A DNA stretch of 64,000 nt from Chthonomonas calidirosea T49 (GTDB lineage: Bacteria; Armatimonadota; Chthonomonadetes; Chthonomonadales; Chthonomonadaceae), in assembly GCF_000427095.1 (NCBI RefSeq), contig NC_021487.1:1142897-1206896 (forward strand), written 5' to 3'. A program made the position numbers and the translations under genes. The notes beneath the pieces were generated by a model that did not search any database, was not told where the DNA came from, and saw only the letters and a program-made list of their open reading frames with translations. The number at the start of each line of letters is the position of its first letter. Position 1 is the first letter of the stretch. This document shows positions 15,459 through 26,617 of the stretch, one piece after another.

Positions 15459-17492
15459 ATGGCGGTTTCGCCCAGCAATCTTTCACAATCTAAAGAGACA
15501 CCCGCGCGAAGTGCCCTTAGCTTGAAAGCGCTTCTCATTGGGCTTATCTGCGTGGGTGTTACTTGTGTGCTTGTTTGCTACGCCGAACTCGTCGTCGGGA
15601 AAATTCAGATAGGCTACCTGCAGCTTCCCCCTGTCGTAGTGGGCATGTTGGCCCTGATCTTAGGCATACAAGCCATCCTCCGCAAGCTTTCGGAGCGCCT
15701 CAGTTTGGCTCAACATGAACTCTACACCATCTACGTCATGATGCTGTTGGCATCCATGGTCTCTTCTCGCGGCATTATGGAGAAGCTCATCCCTCTCCTC
15801 GTGGTGCCAAACTACTTTGCTTCTCCCACAAACGGGTGGGCCAGCATGTTTTTTAAATGGATTCCGAAATGGGCGGTTCCCTGGGATCCGCACGGCCCTC
15901 CAAAACAGTTTGTTGCCGCCCGCTTTTTCGATGGCCTACGCCCAGGAGAGCACATCCCTTGGGCACTCTGGGCTTTTCCTCTTGCAGCTTGGGGGCTATT
16001 TGTCGGGCTGCTCTTCACTGCTTTTCTCTGCCTTGCCGCCCTCCTAAGACGCCAATGGGCCGATAATGAGCGTCTCACCTTTCCTCTTGCGCAACTTCCC
16101 TTAGAGATGATCCGTGGAGAGAACATCACCATAGGGGGCAGTACTCAACCAAGCTTCCTTAAGAATCGCCTCATGTGGCTGGGCTTCGCCATCCCAGCTT
16201 TTGTATTTGGCCTTAAAGGGCTACATCAGTACGCCCCCGCTGTGCCCGACATCACAACCGACTTCGATCTTAACAGCTTGCTTTTTTCGCAACCGCCCTA
16301 CAATAGCGCCATTGGCTTTTTTCATGTCTATATCTCGTTTATGGCCATTGGCTTTTTCTACCTACTGCCTTCCGACCTTCTCTTTTCCCTGTGGTTCTTT
16401 TTTCTGCTGACCCGTCTGGAGGACATTCTCGGAGCCCGCTTCGGCTATCAGTTTCCTACCATGCCCATGTACGGCTGTAAAACCTATCAGGGCTACCAGT
16501 TTATAGGCTGTTATCTCACGCTCGTGGGCTACATGATCTACACCGCACGTCCCTATCTTCGAGCTATCTGGAGCGCTTTGTGGACATGGAGGCGGCCCGT
16601 CTGTTTGCCGGGTGAAGAGAACGAGTTGCTACCCTATCGCTTTGCTACCTTCGGCCTCGTAGGCAGTGTACTGCTGCTCGCGTTATGGCTGCACCTGCTG
16701 GGCATGAGCTACTGGCTTGCTCTCTTCGAGCTCGGAGTCGGCATATTCGTTATCGCCCTCGTCATGGCACGTAGTACCTCCGAGGCAGGCATGTTGATGA
16801 CCGAAACCTGCTTTCGTCCCACCGATATCTATCGAATGGTAGGTGATCTACGCAACCTAGGTCCGGCGAATCTCACCTCCTTAGCCTTTCTAGATGCGGT
16901 GATGCTACGTGACCAACGCGGACTGATTCTTACCGGCTTCCTCGACTCGATGAAACTTGCCGATGGTCTATCTGTGCGCCGTCGAACTCTTGTGCCGGTT
17001 TTCCTACTGGCATTCATCACAGCCCTGCTTGTTTCCGGCTACTACAGCATCCACCTGCCCTACACCTACGGCGCTGTTCAAATGTATAGCTACGTCTATC
17101 AGGGCAATCCGGTTTGGGCTTTCACCGATGCGGCCTCTACCATGAACCACACCAACCCCAATATTCAGTTCTTCGATATACTCAATTTTGGGATAGGAAT
17201 TTTGGTAACGGTGCTGATAGTCGCATTGCGTAGCCGCTTGCCTTGGTTTCCATTTCATCCTCTAGGCTATGCGCTCTCCGGTAGTTGGACGATGATGGTG
17301 TTTTGGTTTCCTTGTCTTGTTGCGTGGGTTTTAAAATCGCTGATCATCCGGTATGGCGGCATGAAGCTCTACGCACGCCTGCGCCCTCTCTTTCTGGGAG
17401 CTGTGTTGGGCGAGTTCATCATGGCTATTCTCTTCACCGTACCGGCCATCTTCAACCGCTTTACACCCACTCCTACCTTCCCTTGGCCATAG
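15459..17492 (+). CDS. Large polytopic membrane protein, DUF6785/DUF6784 type
   Basis: About 677 residues with a dozen or more membrane helices and no charged soluble domain. The order is an N-terminal helix pair (LLIGLICVGVTCVLVCYAELV, VVVGMLALILGIQAILR), a loop with many Trp and Pro (WIPKWAVPWDPHGPP), then repeated helices to the C-terminus. It resembles the DUF6785/DUF6784 proteins that are abundant in Armatimonadota and Planctomycetota. Their function is unknown; transporter-like topology suggests a permease (inference). The ATG at 15459 is preferred: GGAGG lies 5 bases before it, and the longer reading frame begins in the -35 box. It ends 5 bases before the stop of the converging P-II gene. 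Confidence 0.78.
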   Translation: MAVSPSNLSQSKETPARSALSLKALLIGLICVGVTCVLVCYAELVVGKIQIGYLQLPPVVVGMLALILGIQAILRKLSERLSLAQHELYTIYVMMLLASMVSSRGIMEKLIPLLVVPNYFASPTNGWASMFFKWIPKWAVPWDPHGPPKQFVAARFFDGLRPGEHIPWALWAFPLAAWGLFVGLLFTAFLCLAALLRRQWADNERLTFPLAQLPLEMIRGENITIGGSTQPSFLKNRLMWLGFAIPAFVFGLKGLHQYAPAVPDITTDFDLNSLLFSQPPYNSAIGFFHVYISFMAIGFFYLLPSDLLFSLWFFFLLTRLEDILGARFGYQFPTMPMYGCKTYQGYQFIGCYLTLVGYMIYTARPYLRAIWSALWTWRRPVCLPGEENELLPYRFATFGLVGSVLLLALWLHLLGMSYWLALFELGVGIFVIALVMARSTSEAGMLMTETCFRPTDIYRMVGDLRNLGPANLTSLAFLDAVMLRDQRGLILTGFLDSMKLADGLSVRRRTLVPVFLLAFITALLVSGYYSIHLPYTYGAVQMYSYVYQGNPVWAFTDAASTMNHTNPNIQFFDILNFGIGILVTVLIVALRSRLPWFPFHPLGYALSGSWTMMVFWFPCLVAWVLKSLIIRYGGMKLYARLRPLFLGAVLGEFIMAILFTVPAIFNRFTPTPTFPWP

Positions 17493-17496
17493 CAAA

Positions 17497-18719
<1,223 letters not shown>

Positions 18720-18818
18720 CGTGTTCTAAAAGGCTTTGCTCACACGGATATCTCTCTGCAAAGCCCGCTTTCCTCTGGATGTCCCATCTCACCTCTCAAT
18801 AGGCTCTCCTCTCCCGTC

Positions 18819-19781
18819 CTAATACGCAAGATACTGCGCAGAAATCGCCTCGCCTATCTCGGCGCATCGTCGTTGCACGTCCCGTAAAAAGGAATGAAGC
18901 CCTGCTGCCACAACCTCTTTAGCGCGACTATAGGTGAGATCGGCGAGGAGACGCCCTACCCGCAGCTCGGCTTCATTGTGCGGCTGGGCTTGTGAGTTTC
19001 CACCGATGCGCCGCAAACAGCCTTCCACACGTGCAATGCCATGACGTACCGAGGCGGGGAAACGGATGTCGAACACCAGAAAATCCACCACGCCCTCCGG
19101 GTGAATGCCCTCCTGATGCACTTTTCGGTACATTTCAAAAGCGCTTACGGACTTCAAAACGGCGATCCATTGATGGATATCGGTGGCCACCTCCTGCAAC
19201 GGAGAGCGATCACCCAGCAACTCCTTGTACTTTATATCGAGCAGACGTGGTGTTTGCGAGGCACGTTCTAAAAAACGACCGGCATCAAGCCAGTCTCGAG
19301 CCTCATCCATGAGCATCGTCCGGTTCAAAAGGCCCTGGAACAGGTGCGAGGCATCTTTCACCATCTGGAAGAAGATGTGGGGCGTATCAGCTAGCATCTT
19401 GTCCACGCTCCACTCCCGCATTCTAAGGTAGGCGGCATTAAGGCTTTCCCACATCTCGGATGAGAGCTGCTCCCGTACCACGCGCGCATTGTGGCGTGCT
19501 CGTTCCCAACAGGAAAGAATGGAGTTTGGGTTCTCCACATCGAAGGCGAAAAAATGCAGCACGTCGCGGTCGTTTTGCCCCGCATACCGAGCCGCATACG
19601 CCTCGGTGCTTCCAGCAATGGCTAACAAAGGCTCCCAACGCAGCGCTTCATCCTGAGCGGGCGAACCTATCTCCAGCGCTGTGGCATAGTGCACATCTAC
19701 CATACGAGCGGTGGCTTCCGCACGTTCTACATAGCGCCCTATCCAAAAGCAGGCATCCGCCTCGCGACACAACATCGTCAC
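18819..19781 (-). CDS. Alpha-E domain protein (DUF403)
   Basis: A 320-residue, almost entirely helical protein. The start [22 protein letters not shown] is the hallmark of the alpha-E domain; [21 protein letters not shown] and TRLLDIKY-type segments follow. No enzyme motif is visible. In other bacteria alpha-E proteins are adjacent or fused to circularly permuted ATP-grasp enzymes and transglutaminases, exactly as here, and are thought to assist them. GTG start: its first codon overlaps the stop of the ATP-grasp gene as GTGA, showing translational coupling. Confidence 0.9.
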   Translation of the reverse strand: MTMLCREADACFWIGRYVERAEATARMVDVHYATALEIGSPAQDEALRWEPLLAIAGSTEAYAARYAGQNDRDVLHFFAFDVENPNSILSCWERARHNARVVREQLSSEMWESLNAAYLRMREWSVDKMLADTPHIFFQMVKDASHLFQGLLNRTMLMDEARDWLDAGRFLERASQTPRLLDIKYKELLGDRSPLQEVATDIHQWIAVLKSVSAFEMYRKVHQEGIHPEGVVDFLVFDIRFPASVRHGIARVEGCLRRIGGNSQAQPHNEAELRVGRLLADLTYSRAKEVVAAGLHSFLRDVQRRCAEIGEAISAQYLAY

Positions 19782-21325
19782 TGTGCCTCCCCACTCTGTC
19801 TCGGTAAAGCCCCCGACCGCTGTCGTTGGCTTAAACAGATCGGCTCAGCAAGCTCACCTACAGGCATCTTACCCCCTCGATGCTCGCCGGCTAGCACCCA
19901 TGTATCCTTACTGCCCCCGCCTTGCGAGCTGTTCACCACAAACGAGCCTTTCTGCAATGCAACGCGTGTCAGGCCTCCCGGAATAACGGTAACCCCTTTG
20001 CGTCCATAAAGCGTATAGGGTCGCAAGTCCACATGCCGCCCCTCAAAATGATCTTCTACAAAGGTGGGCATACATGAAAAACGGACGAGAGGCTGGGCAA
20101 CGTAGTTGCGAGGGTTTGCCTCGATCTTACGCGCAAACTCCTCTCGCTCCTGCGCACTTGCCTGAGGACCGAGGAGCATGCCATAGCCGCCCGACTCGTT
20201 GGCAGCTTTGACGACAAGCGCATCGAGATGCGCTAAGATATGCTTCCTCTGTATCTCTTCATAGGCTACATAGGTCTCTACATTCGGAAGAATCGGGTCT
20301 TCCTGCAGATAGTAGCGAATAATGCGCGGCACGTAAGCATAGATCACTTTATCATCTGCGACACCGGTGCCTATCGAGTTTGCCAACGCCACGTTACCAG
20401 CCCTGTGGGCGTTGACTAACCCAGGAACACCCAGCAGCGAATCGGGCCGGAAAACAAGCGGATCGAGGAAGTCGTCATCCACCCGCCTGTAGATCACATC
20501 CACCCGCACCGGGCCACGCGTGGTTTTCATAAACACACAGTTATCTTCCACAAAAAGGTCTCGTCCTTCCACTAACACGATGCCAAGCTGCTGGGCAAGA
20601 AAAGCGTGCTCAAAGTAGGCGCTGTTGTAAGAGCCTGGAGTTAGAAGCACGACACACGGGTTCTCTCTACGATCCTCTGGGGAAAGCTCCCTCAGGTTTT
20701 CAAGCAGCTGGGTTGTATAGTGATCTATCGAGCGTACGCTGTAGTCCTGGAAAAGCTGTGGAAACACCCTGGTGAGCGTGACGCGGTTCTGTAAAACATA
20801 GGAGACGCCCGACGGGCAACGTAGATTGTCTTCAAGCACCAAATAGCGCCCATCGGTATCTCGTAGAATGTCCGTTCCGCAGATATGAATGTAGATACCG
20901 CCAGGGGGGTTGGCTCCCAAAAACTCCCTTCGGAAGAAGGTAGCGCTTAGCACAAGCTCCCAGGGCACGACATGATCGTGTAGAATTTTCTGTTCATGAT
21001 AGATATCCTGCAGAAAGAGGTTAAGCGCCACAACGCGTTGAGTTAGCCCCTTCTCGAGGATCTCCCACTCATGCGCTGGAATAATACGCGGCACGAGATC
21101 CATAGGAAAAGGGCGCTCGCCTCCCGATTCATCCCCGTAGACAGCAAAAGTAATCCCTTGTTCCATAAAGCTGCGTTCGGCCAGACGGCATCTACGGCGA
21201 TACTCCTCTAACGGCATCTGAGCTAGGCGTAAAAAGAGCGGCCGATAGTGAGCGCGCGGACTTCCATTCGGCTCGAACATCTCATCAAAACAATCTTCGA
21301 TTAAATAGGAGCTGAAAAGCGACAT
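19778..21325 (-). CDS. Circularly permuted ATP-grasp protein (DUF404/DUF407 type)
   Basis: About 515 residues. Circularly permuted ATP-grasp features are visible: [22 protein letters not shown] near residue 75, [22 protein letters not shown] with the metal-binding acidic/Asn residues near 175, and [20 protein letters not shown] near 390. Relatives are predicted to form amide bonds between an amino acid or peptide and another amine, using ATP. It is first in an operon with the alpha-E, transglutaminase and P-II genes. The ATG at 21325 is preferred to a TTG 16 codons earlier; GAGGAG lies 13 bases before it, a long gap, so the start is uncertain. Confidence 0.88.
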   Translation of the reverse strand: MSLFSSYLIEDCFDEMFEPNGSPRAHYRPLFLRLAQMPLEEYRRRCRLAERSFMEQGITFAVYGDESGGERPFPMDLVPRIIPAHEWEILEKGLTQRVVALNLFLQDIYHEQKILHDHVVPWELVLSATFFRREFLGANPPGGIYIHICGTDILRDTDGRYLVLEDNLRCPSGVSYVLQNRVTLTRVFPQLFQDYSVRSIDHYTTQLLENLRELSPEDRRENPCVVLLTPGSYNSAYFEHAFLAQQLGIVLVEGRDLFVEDNCVFMKTTRGPVRVDVIYRRVDDDFLDPLVFRPDSLLGVPGLVNAHRAGNVALANSIGTGVADDKVIYAYVPRIIRYYLQEDPILPNVETYVAYEEIQRKHILAHLDALVVKAANESGGYGMLLGPQASAQEREEFARKIEANPRNYVAQPLVRFSCMPTFVEDHFEGRHVDLRPYTLYGRKGVTVIPGGLTRVALQKGSFVVNSSQGGGSKDTWVLAGEHRGGKMPVGELAEPICLSQRQRSGALPRQSGEAQ

Positions 21326-21770
21326 GGGACCGAAAATCTCCTCAAGGTGTGTCGGCCCGCCGTTGCGCCGCAAGGTCCTGGGGGTGGACGAGAGTTAAGC
21401 AGCCGAACCTTCTCTTTGAAATACGAAGAGAGGGCAGAAACTAGACATCATTTTACCCCCCAACTTCCCTCTTCTGCTGTAAGTAAGTATCGCTTTATGG
21501 AAAAAGAGATATTGCCTACCTTATATGGAGATAGTTCCGGTCTACACATGGTGTGCTTTCTCCACATAAGTCTCACACAATAAGGAAGCAATTTGTCTAT
21601 GCGCAAAAAATTGTCTATAAGTGGTTGACACCTTGTCACAACTGTGTTACAATGAAGCTGCCAAGGGCGCTCCCATGCGACTTCAGCGCTTCTATCGCCC
21701 TTTGCGCTCGCAGAAGCAGCAGGTCTTCTGAAATCTATTCCCAAATTAAACTCACTGTAGGAGAGAATCT
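21326..21770. other. Intergenic region between divergent operons
   Basis: About 445 bases, AT-richer than the genes on either side. A strong plus-strand promoter lies at 21625-21653 with a leader of about 110 bases before the porin ATG (ribosome site TAGGAGAG). A minus-strand promoter for the ATP-grasp operon must also be here, but none was convincing. No gene is supported. Confidence 0.6.
21625..21653 (+). promoter_or_regulatory. Promoter of the outer-membrane barrel protein gene
   Basis: TTGACA (21625-21630), a 17-base spacer, TACAAT (21648-21653): close to the sigma-70 consensus. The transcript should start near 21660, leaving a leader of about 110 bases before the ATG at 21771. Confidence 0.78.
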
Positions 21771-23054
21771 ATGCGTTTCCCATGTTTGAAGAGGTTAGTA
21801 CTTTTATGCAACATATTCATCATTCAGTTTTTTACTGTAAATGCTTTCCCGCAAACTCTTTTGTCGTCAAATGGGCATGGATTCTTCTTTAGCCCTGAAT
21901 GGCGCGTTCGTAACGATGAAAGCAATAGCTCTATCGTCAGCACCGGTAACACTGCCTACAACCAAGAGTGGATCAGCCGCCTTCGCCTCGGTTTTGGGTG
22001 GAGCGACCCATCTGGCCTTACCCTCTTCCTTCAGCCACAATATAGTTGGGGCAATATCACAGCAAGCGGCCATATCGCTGTTGTCAACGACTACGATATC
22101 TTTCAAGGCTACGCGCAAGGAGGCAAAGGCCGCTATCAGTGGAGATTAGGACGTCAGGTGCTGGCCTTCGGCGATAGTCGCCTCATCGCCTCGCCCGAAT
22201 GGAACAACTATGGGCGCACGTTCGATGCTGCTCGGTTTACTTTTAAAAGCTCACACCAGACCACCAACCTCTTCTTTGGCAAACTCGGTTTCGCCAACGG
22301 GGTTACCACAGTGCCAACGCTCTACGGAGTCTACCGGGTGGAGAAGTTTACGCCCAAGCTCAGTTCTGACTTCTACACTCTGCTTAAAAACGATCGCGTT
22401 TCAGGGTCGAACCTCAGCGTATTTACTCTTGGCGCCAGACCAGTGATTGACCTGATTCCCCATACTCACATCACCATCGAACCGGCCTTCCAGTTCGGGC
22501 ACTTTGGCGGCAAAGCGATTGGTGCATGGGCCTACGCGGCTGTGGCCACTTACACCTTTCCGGGCCCTACGGCCCTCCACTTCGTCGTAGAACACGACTT
22601 CGCCAGCGGTGGCAACCCCACCGACCCCGCGCATTACGAAACTTTCGATCAGCTCTATCCGTCCACCCACGGTAAATCGGGTATTTTGGATTACATGGGT
22701 TGGCGAAATATGCGACACTGGCACGTGGGCATGGGGTTTGCCGCCACAAAACGCCTTACCTTTTCCGTAGACGGCCACTTTCTCTCTCTTGCCGATGGGC
22801 GAGACTACTGGTATGGTGTGAACGGTGCACCGGTAAAAGGCAGCAACGGCAAACCGCTCTGGAGCCCTACCGGCGCCGCTGGGCGTGATATTGGTTCGGA
22901 AGTAGACATCGTCGCCGACTATCGAGTAAGCGCCTATCTCGGCCTCTCCATCGGCTACAGCCACTTCTGGCCAGGGCACTACATTAAAACGCTCGATCCA
23001 ACACAGGGGCATGAAGCTAACTGGTTTTACGTGCAGCCCACCTATCGCTTCTAA
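21771..23054 (+). CDS. Outer-membrane beta-barrel porin, alginate-export (AlgE-like) family
   Basis: A 427-residue exported protein. A signal peptide of about 27 residues (LVLLCNIFIIQFFTVNAF) is followed by alternating polar/aromatic strands. SPEWRVRNDES, WISRLRLGFGW, YDIFQGYAQ, YQWRLGRQVLAFGDSRLIASPEW and NNYGRTFDAARF match the alginate-export barrel family; the protein ends in Phe (VQPTYRF), as outer-membrane barrels do. Members form anionic sugar pores, but similar proteins in non-alginate bacteria have unknown substrates. No alginate genes are nearby. It is transcribed alone, with its own strong promoter and a hairpin after the stop. Confidence 0.82.
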   Translation: MRFPCLKRLVLLCNIFIIQFFTVNAFPQTLLSSNGHGFFFSPEWRVRNDESNSSIVSTGNTAYNQEWISRLRLGFGWSDPSGLTLFLQPQYSWGNITASGHIAVVNDYDIFQGYAQGGKGRYQWRLGRQVLAFGDSRLIASPEWNNYGRTFDAARFTFKSSHQTTNLFFGKLGFANGVTTVPTLYGVYRVEKFTPKLSSDFYTLLKNDRVSGSNLSVFTLGARPVIDLIPHTHITIEPAFQFGHFGGKAIGAWAYAAVATYTFPGPTALHFVVEHDFASGGNPTDPAHYETFDQLYPSTHGKSGILDYMGWRNMRHWHVGMGFAATKRLTFSVDGHFLSLADGRDYWYGVNGAPVKGSNGKPLWSPTGAAGRDIGSEVDIVADYRVSAYLGLSIGYSHFWPGHYIKTLDPTQGHEANWFYVQPTYRF

Positions 23055-23071
23055 CCCATAGCCGACCGAAG

Positions 23072-23104
23072 CCCTCCTTGGTTCTCTTGAAGCACCAAGG
23101 AGGG
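23072..23104. terminator. Hairpin between porin and methylase genes
   Basis: CCCTCCTTGG and CCAAGGAGGG form a perfect 10-bp stem with a 13-base loop, followed by TCTCGTTCT. It lies between the convergent porin and methylase genes and can end transcripts from either side. Confidence 0.75.
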
Positions 23105-23111
23105 TCTCGTT

Positions 23112-24233
23112 CTACTCCAGACCGTTCTCCGCTCTATAGCGCGCCCGCAACACATCAATGCTTATCAGCTGCCCATCCTCGTCTTCATAGTACCAATATT
23201 CCCATCCGTTACAGGCCGGCTTTCCCTCCGCAAGAGCGGCGATCTGGTGAATAGAGCCTTCTTTGCTGTCCCATCGCAGCAGCGAATCGGCCTTTACATA
23301 GGCTACGATCCGCCTATCGCGTGAATAGAGCACCGTGCCCACCTTAAGATATCCCGCCTCCACAAGCTGGCCAAAGGCCACGCGCGGCGCCGCGCGTTTC
23401 GAAGGCGTTATCAGAAGCTCTCGTTCGTCCACGCCACAAAAGGGCGTATTCTTCAAACGTTCTTGTGCCAACCCTATGTACCTGGGGTCCCGCTCGATGC
23501 CGATAAAGTGGCGTCCCAACCGCTTTGCAACTACTGCGCTTGTACCGGTGCCCAAAAACGGGTCCAACACCACATCTCCCGGCTTGCTCGACGCCAAAAT
23601 CACTCGATAGAGCAACGCCTCTGGTTTTTGGGTGGAGTGCGCCTTCTTCCCATCAATCTTCATACGCTCGGCACCAGTACACAAAGGCAGATGCCATACA
23701 TTTTGCATCTGCTTGCCTTCATTGAGATTCTTCATGGCCTGGTACTGAAAAGTATAACCGCGCGCTTCCCGTGACCTCTTAGCCCAGAGCAGTATCTCGG
23801 TCGCATTCTGAAATCGAGCCCCTCGAAAGTTGGGCATCGGGTTCGTTTTATGCCAAATGACATCGTTCAAAATCCAAAACCCTAAATCCATCATAATCTT
23901 TCCAACGCGATAGATGTTGTGATAAGACCCGATCACCCAAAGCGTGCCTGTTGTTTTAAGCACCCTCCGACACTCACTTAACCATCGCGTCGTGAAGTCA
24001 TCGTAATCCTCAAAGTTGGCAAACCTGTCCCACTCGTCGTCAACACCTACAACAGGCGTCTGATTGGGACGCCAAAGCTCCTTCTGTAGTTGAAGATTAT
24101 AAGGTGGATCGGCGAAGATAAGGTCTATGGAATGAGAGGGAAGTTTCGGCAAAATATCTAGACAGTCACCGAAGAGAATTTGATTAAGAGGTAAATCGGC
24201 AAAGATAGCCTCTTCTCTCTTCACGGATGCCAT
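23112..24233 (-). CDS. ccrM: Orphan adenine DNA methyltransferase, CcrM-like (predicted GANTC)
   Basis: About 373 residues. The N6-adenine beta-class order is seen: DPPYNLQ near residue 44 (catalytic), then the SAM site DPFLGTGTS near 226. Phrases characteristic of the CcrM/HinfI group run throughout: WVIGSYHNIYRVG, LGFWILNDVIWHKTNPMPNF, AHSTQKPEALLYRVI, SKRAAPRVAFGQLVEAG and PACNGWEYW. The last approximately 90 residues form the RAMA-type DNA-binding domain seen in Caulobacter CcrM, which methylates GANTC and times cell-cycle genes. No restriction gene is adjacent, so it appears solitary. The internal ATG at 24233 has AAGGAG 6 bases upstream and is preferred to the one at 24239. The target is inferred from similarity. 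Confidence 0.88.
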   Translation of the reverse strand: MASVKREEAIFADLPLNQILFGDCLDILPKLPSHSIDLIFADPPYNLQLQKELWRPNQTPVVGVDDEWDRFANFEDYDDFTTRWLSECRRVLKTTGTLWVIGSYHNIYRVGKIMMDLGFWILNDVIWHKTNPMPNFRGARFQNATEILLWAKRSREARGYTFQYQAMKNLNEGKQMQNVWHLPLCTGAERMKIDGKKAHSTQKPEALLYRVILASSKPGDVVLDPFLGTGTSAVVAKRLGRHFIGIERDPRYIGLAQERLKNTPFCGVDERELLITPSKRAAPRVAFGQLVEAGYLKVGTVLYSRDRRIVAYVKADSLLRWDSKEGSIHQIAALAEGKPACNGWEYWYYEDEDGQLISIDVLRARYRAENGLE

Positions 24234-24322
24234 TCCCATCTCCTTGAGCCCGAATGCGCAAAAAGCTGCCGGTAATGTGGAAGATACCTATCTGAGTAAC
24301 CCACTATGTTGACGCCTCTTTT

Positions 24323-24351
24323 TTGACAATTTCGTTGCCACTCAGTATACT
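24323..24351 (+). promoter_or_regulatory. Promoter of the radical SAM gene
   Basis: TTGACA (24323-24328), a 17-base spacer, TATACT (24346-24351), followed by a leader of about 40 bases with AGGAGG at 24381-24386. Confidence 0.78.
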
Positions 24352-24396
24352 AAAACCATCCTGTAGAAAGGTTGGAGCACAGGAGGGATTTTGACG

Positions 24397-26391
24397 ATGT
24401 GGACTCGCGAGCAGATAGATGCTGTGTTAGAGGATATTTTACCGCGTGTTAGCAAACCCGGTCGCTACACGGGCGGGGAACTGAACAGCGTTGTGAAAGA
24501 TCATCGGACCGTGGATGTGAAATTTGCCATTGCTTTTCCCGATGCCTACGAAATTGGCATGAGCAATCTCGCTTGCAGCATTATTTACCACCTTCTCAAT
24601 AAACGGGAAGATTGCGTTTGCGAGCGCGTCTACGCCCCTTGGCCCGACATGGAGCGCGAAATGCGTGCGGCCGCGCTTCCCCTTTACACGTTGGAGACCC
24701 ACACGCCCCTCTCGGACTACGATTTCATCGGGTTTGCCCTCTCCTACGAACTCTCTTACACCAACGTGCTCAACATGCTGGATCTCGGTGGCATTCCGGT
24801 GCGCTCTCGCGACAGAGATAGGCTCCAACCCAACGGAAAACCCTACCCCATCATCATTGCCGGGGGCCACTGCGCGTTTAACCCAGAGCCGATGGCGCCC
24901 TTTATAGACCTCTTCGTTATCGGAGAGGCCGAAGAGGTGCTTCACCCACTTATAACATGTTTTAAACGCTATCGCCACCTTTCACGTGAGGAGCTGCTGC
25001 TGCAGCTTGCCCAGATTCCAGGCTGCTACGTGCCTCGCTTCTATGAACCCGAATACGAAAGCGACGAGGCTAGGCTGGCGCGACTTGAAAGCAGAGGCAT
25101 CTCGCCAGAAGAGGCGGAACGCCTTGGTGATACCATGCCGCACCTGTTAGCGACCCGACGCCTTCACCCGGAGGTGCCCGCAAAAGTTGAGCGCGTATGG
25201 GTGAAGGATGTAGACGCTCTTGAGTACCCCACTAAACCCATCATCCCCTATATCGAAGTTGTGCACGACCGCATCTCTTTGGAGGTCATGCGCGGCTGCA
25301 CTCGAGGTTGCCGATTCTGCCAAGCCGGCATGATCACTCGGCCGGTGCGCGAAAAGAGCCCGGAAAAGCTGATGCAACTTGCCGAGGAGTTGGTAAAGAA
25401 CACTGGTCACGAGGACATCTCCCTTGTCTCTCTCTCCACCGCTGACTACAGTCGCGTGGAGGAGGTTGTTCAGGCGCTTATAGACAAATATGCCGGCAGT
25501 CGCGTGGGCGTGTCGCTGCCTTCTCTGCGCGCCGACCGCGATTGCGTAAAGCTGGTACAGGAGATCAACAAGGTTCGTAAAACCGGGTTGACTTTTGCCC
25601 CCGAAGCTGGCTCCCAACGGATGCGCGACGTTGTCAACAAAGGCGTTACCGAAAAAGATCTTTTTGCTGCTTGCGAGACGGCCTTCCAAAACGGCTGGCA
25701 GCGCATTAAGCTTTATTTCATGATCTCGCTGCCTACCGAAACCGATGAGGACGTTTTAGCCATTGGAGAGCTTGCCCATAAATGTGCCGAGATCGCCCGT
25801 AAGAACGGCGTGAAGAACCCGACCATTACCATCGGTGTGTCGGCTTTTGTGCCCAAACCCTTTACCCCCTTCCAGTGGCACGGGCAAGATTCGCTTGAGG
25901 AGATTGATAGGAAACAGCGACTACTTAAGCGCTCCCTAAAAGACCGAGCCATCTCCTATCGCCCCAACGAGGCGGCGAGCGCTCAGCTTGAGGCCGTGCT
26001 TTCCTTAGGTGACCGACGTATCGCCGATGCCATCGAGCTAGCCTGGCGGCGCGGCCAGGTGTTTGACGCTTGGGACGAGTATCTGGACTATGAGCGATGG
26101 AAGCAGGCCTTTGCGGATGCTGGCATTGACCTGCGTTTTTACGCGAACCGGCATAAAGACTACGAGGAAACCCTACCATGGGACCATATTGACTGTGGGG
26201 TCTCCAAGTCTTATCTGCGTGCAGAGGACAAACGCGCACGGTCTGCGCAGCTAACAGCCGACTGCCATACGGCGCCCTGCACCTTCTGCGGGGCTTGCGA
26301 TAGGTCTTACCTTGAAAGCGGAAAGGCCAAACGAGAGAATCGCGCCTTTGTGCCCAACGCCTTGCCCATCATTCCGCTAACAGCCCGATAG
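24397..26391 (+). CDS. Radical SAM protein, TIGR03960 type (B12-binding-like N-terminus)
   Basis: About 664 residues. Residues about 10-190 resemble a cobalamin-binding/Rossmann region (VKFAIAFPDAYEIGMSNLA, IIIAGGHCAFNPEPMAPF). The radical SAM core spans about 240-480, with the 4Fe-4S motif CTRGCRFCQAG (CxxxCxxC). A C-terminal region ends with CTFCGACD, perhaps a second metal site. Relatives (TIGR03960) often sit beside a DUF2344 partner, an RNase G and rplU; that neighbourhood is absent here, although rplU occurs at 63 kb. The substrate is unknown; RNA or cofactor modification is possible. ATG at 24397 is taken, 10 bases after AGGAGG; a TTG two codons earlier is the alternative. Confidence 0.85.
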   Translation: MWTREQIDAVLEDILPRVSKPGRYTGGELNSVVKDHRTVDVKFAIAFPDAYEIGMSNLACSIIYHLLNKREDCVCERVYAPWPDMEREMRAAALPLYTLETHTPLSDYDFIGFALSYELSYTNVLNMLDLGGIPVRSRDRDRLQPNGKPYPIIIAGGHCAFNPEPMAPFIDLFVIGEAEEVLHPLITCFKRYRHLSREELLLQLAQIPGCYVPRFYEPEYESDEARLARLESRGISPEEAERLGDTMPHLLATRRLHPEVPAKVERVWVKDVDALEYPTKPIIPYIEVVHDRISLEVMRGCTRGCRFCQAGMITRPVREKSPEKLMQLAEELVKNTGHEDISLVSLSTADYSRVEEVVQALIDKYAGSRVGVSLPSLRADRDCVKLVQEINKVRKTGLTFAPEAGSQRMRDVVNKGVTEKDLFAACETAFQNGWQRIKLYFMISLPTETDEDVLAIGELAHKCAEIARKNGVKNPTITIGVSAFVPKPFTPFQWHGQDSLEEIDRKQRLLKRSLKDRAISYRPNEAASAQLEAVLSLGDRRIADAIELAWRRGQVFDAWDEYLDYERWKQAFADAGIDLRFYANRHKDYEETLPWDHIDCGVSKSYLRAEDKRARSAQLTADCHTAPCTFCGACDRSYLESGKAKRENRAFVPNALPIIPLTAR

Positions 26392-26396
26392 CAGTG

Positions 26397-26443
26397 CCCG
26401 CTCTCCAAGCGAACCGTACTTGGGTGAGGAGAGCGGGGTTTTT
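26397..26443 (+). terminator. Intrinsic terminator after the radical SAM gene
   Basis: CCCGCTCTCC and GGAGAGCGGG form a perfect 10-bp stem; the 21-base loop holds a smaller CCAAG/CTTGG stem. GTTTTTC follows immediately. A textbook rho-independent terminator starting 6 bases after the stop codon. Confidence 0.92.
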
Positions 26444-26464
26444 CTATGGGCCAAAAGAAATCGC

Positions 26465-26493
26465 TTTACTTTTGGCTCACATAGCGCTATAAT
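26465..26493 (+). promoter_or_regulatory. Promoter of rpoN
   Basis: TTTACT (26465-26470), a 17-base spacer, TATAAT (26488-26493). The transcript would start near 26500, with a leader of about 118 bases before the rpoN ATG. Confidence 0.72.
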
Positions 26494-26617
26494 CATAGGT
26501 GTTTCACCAGCACAACTGAAACATTCGCGAGCTGATGCCATGCTTACTTTTATCCGATAATTCATCGCATTTTCGATTGCCTGTCCGAGCTGCCCAAAAG
26601 GAGAAGAGAGGCTCGTT

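Noticed and set aside
22401..23012. 203-codon antisense frame in the porin gene
   Set aside because: Opposite a well-supported beta-barrel gene; no ribosome site or domain; a shadow frame.
23112..24233. Restriction-modification system
   Set aside because: Neighbours are a porin and a radical SAM gene; no nuclease or specificity gene, so called orphan.
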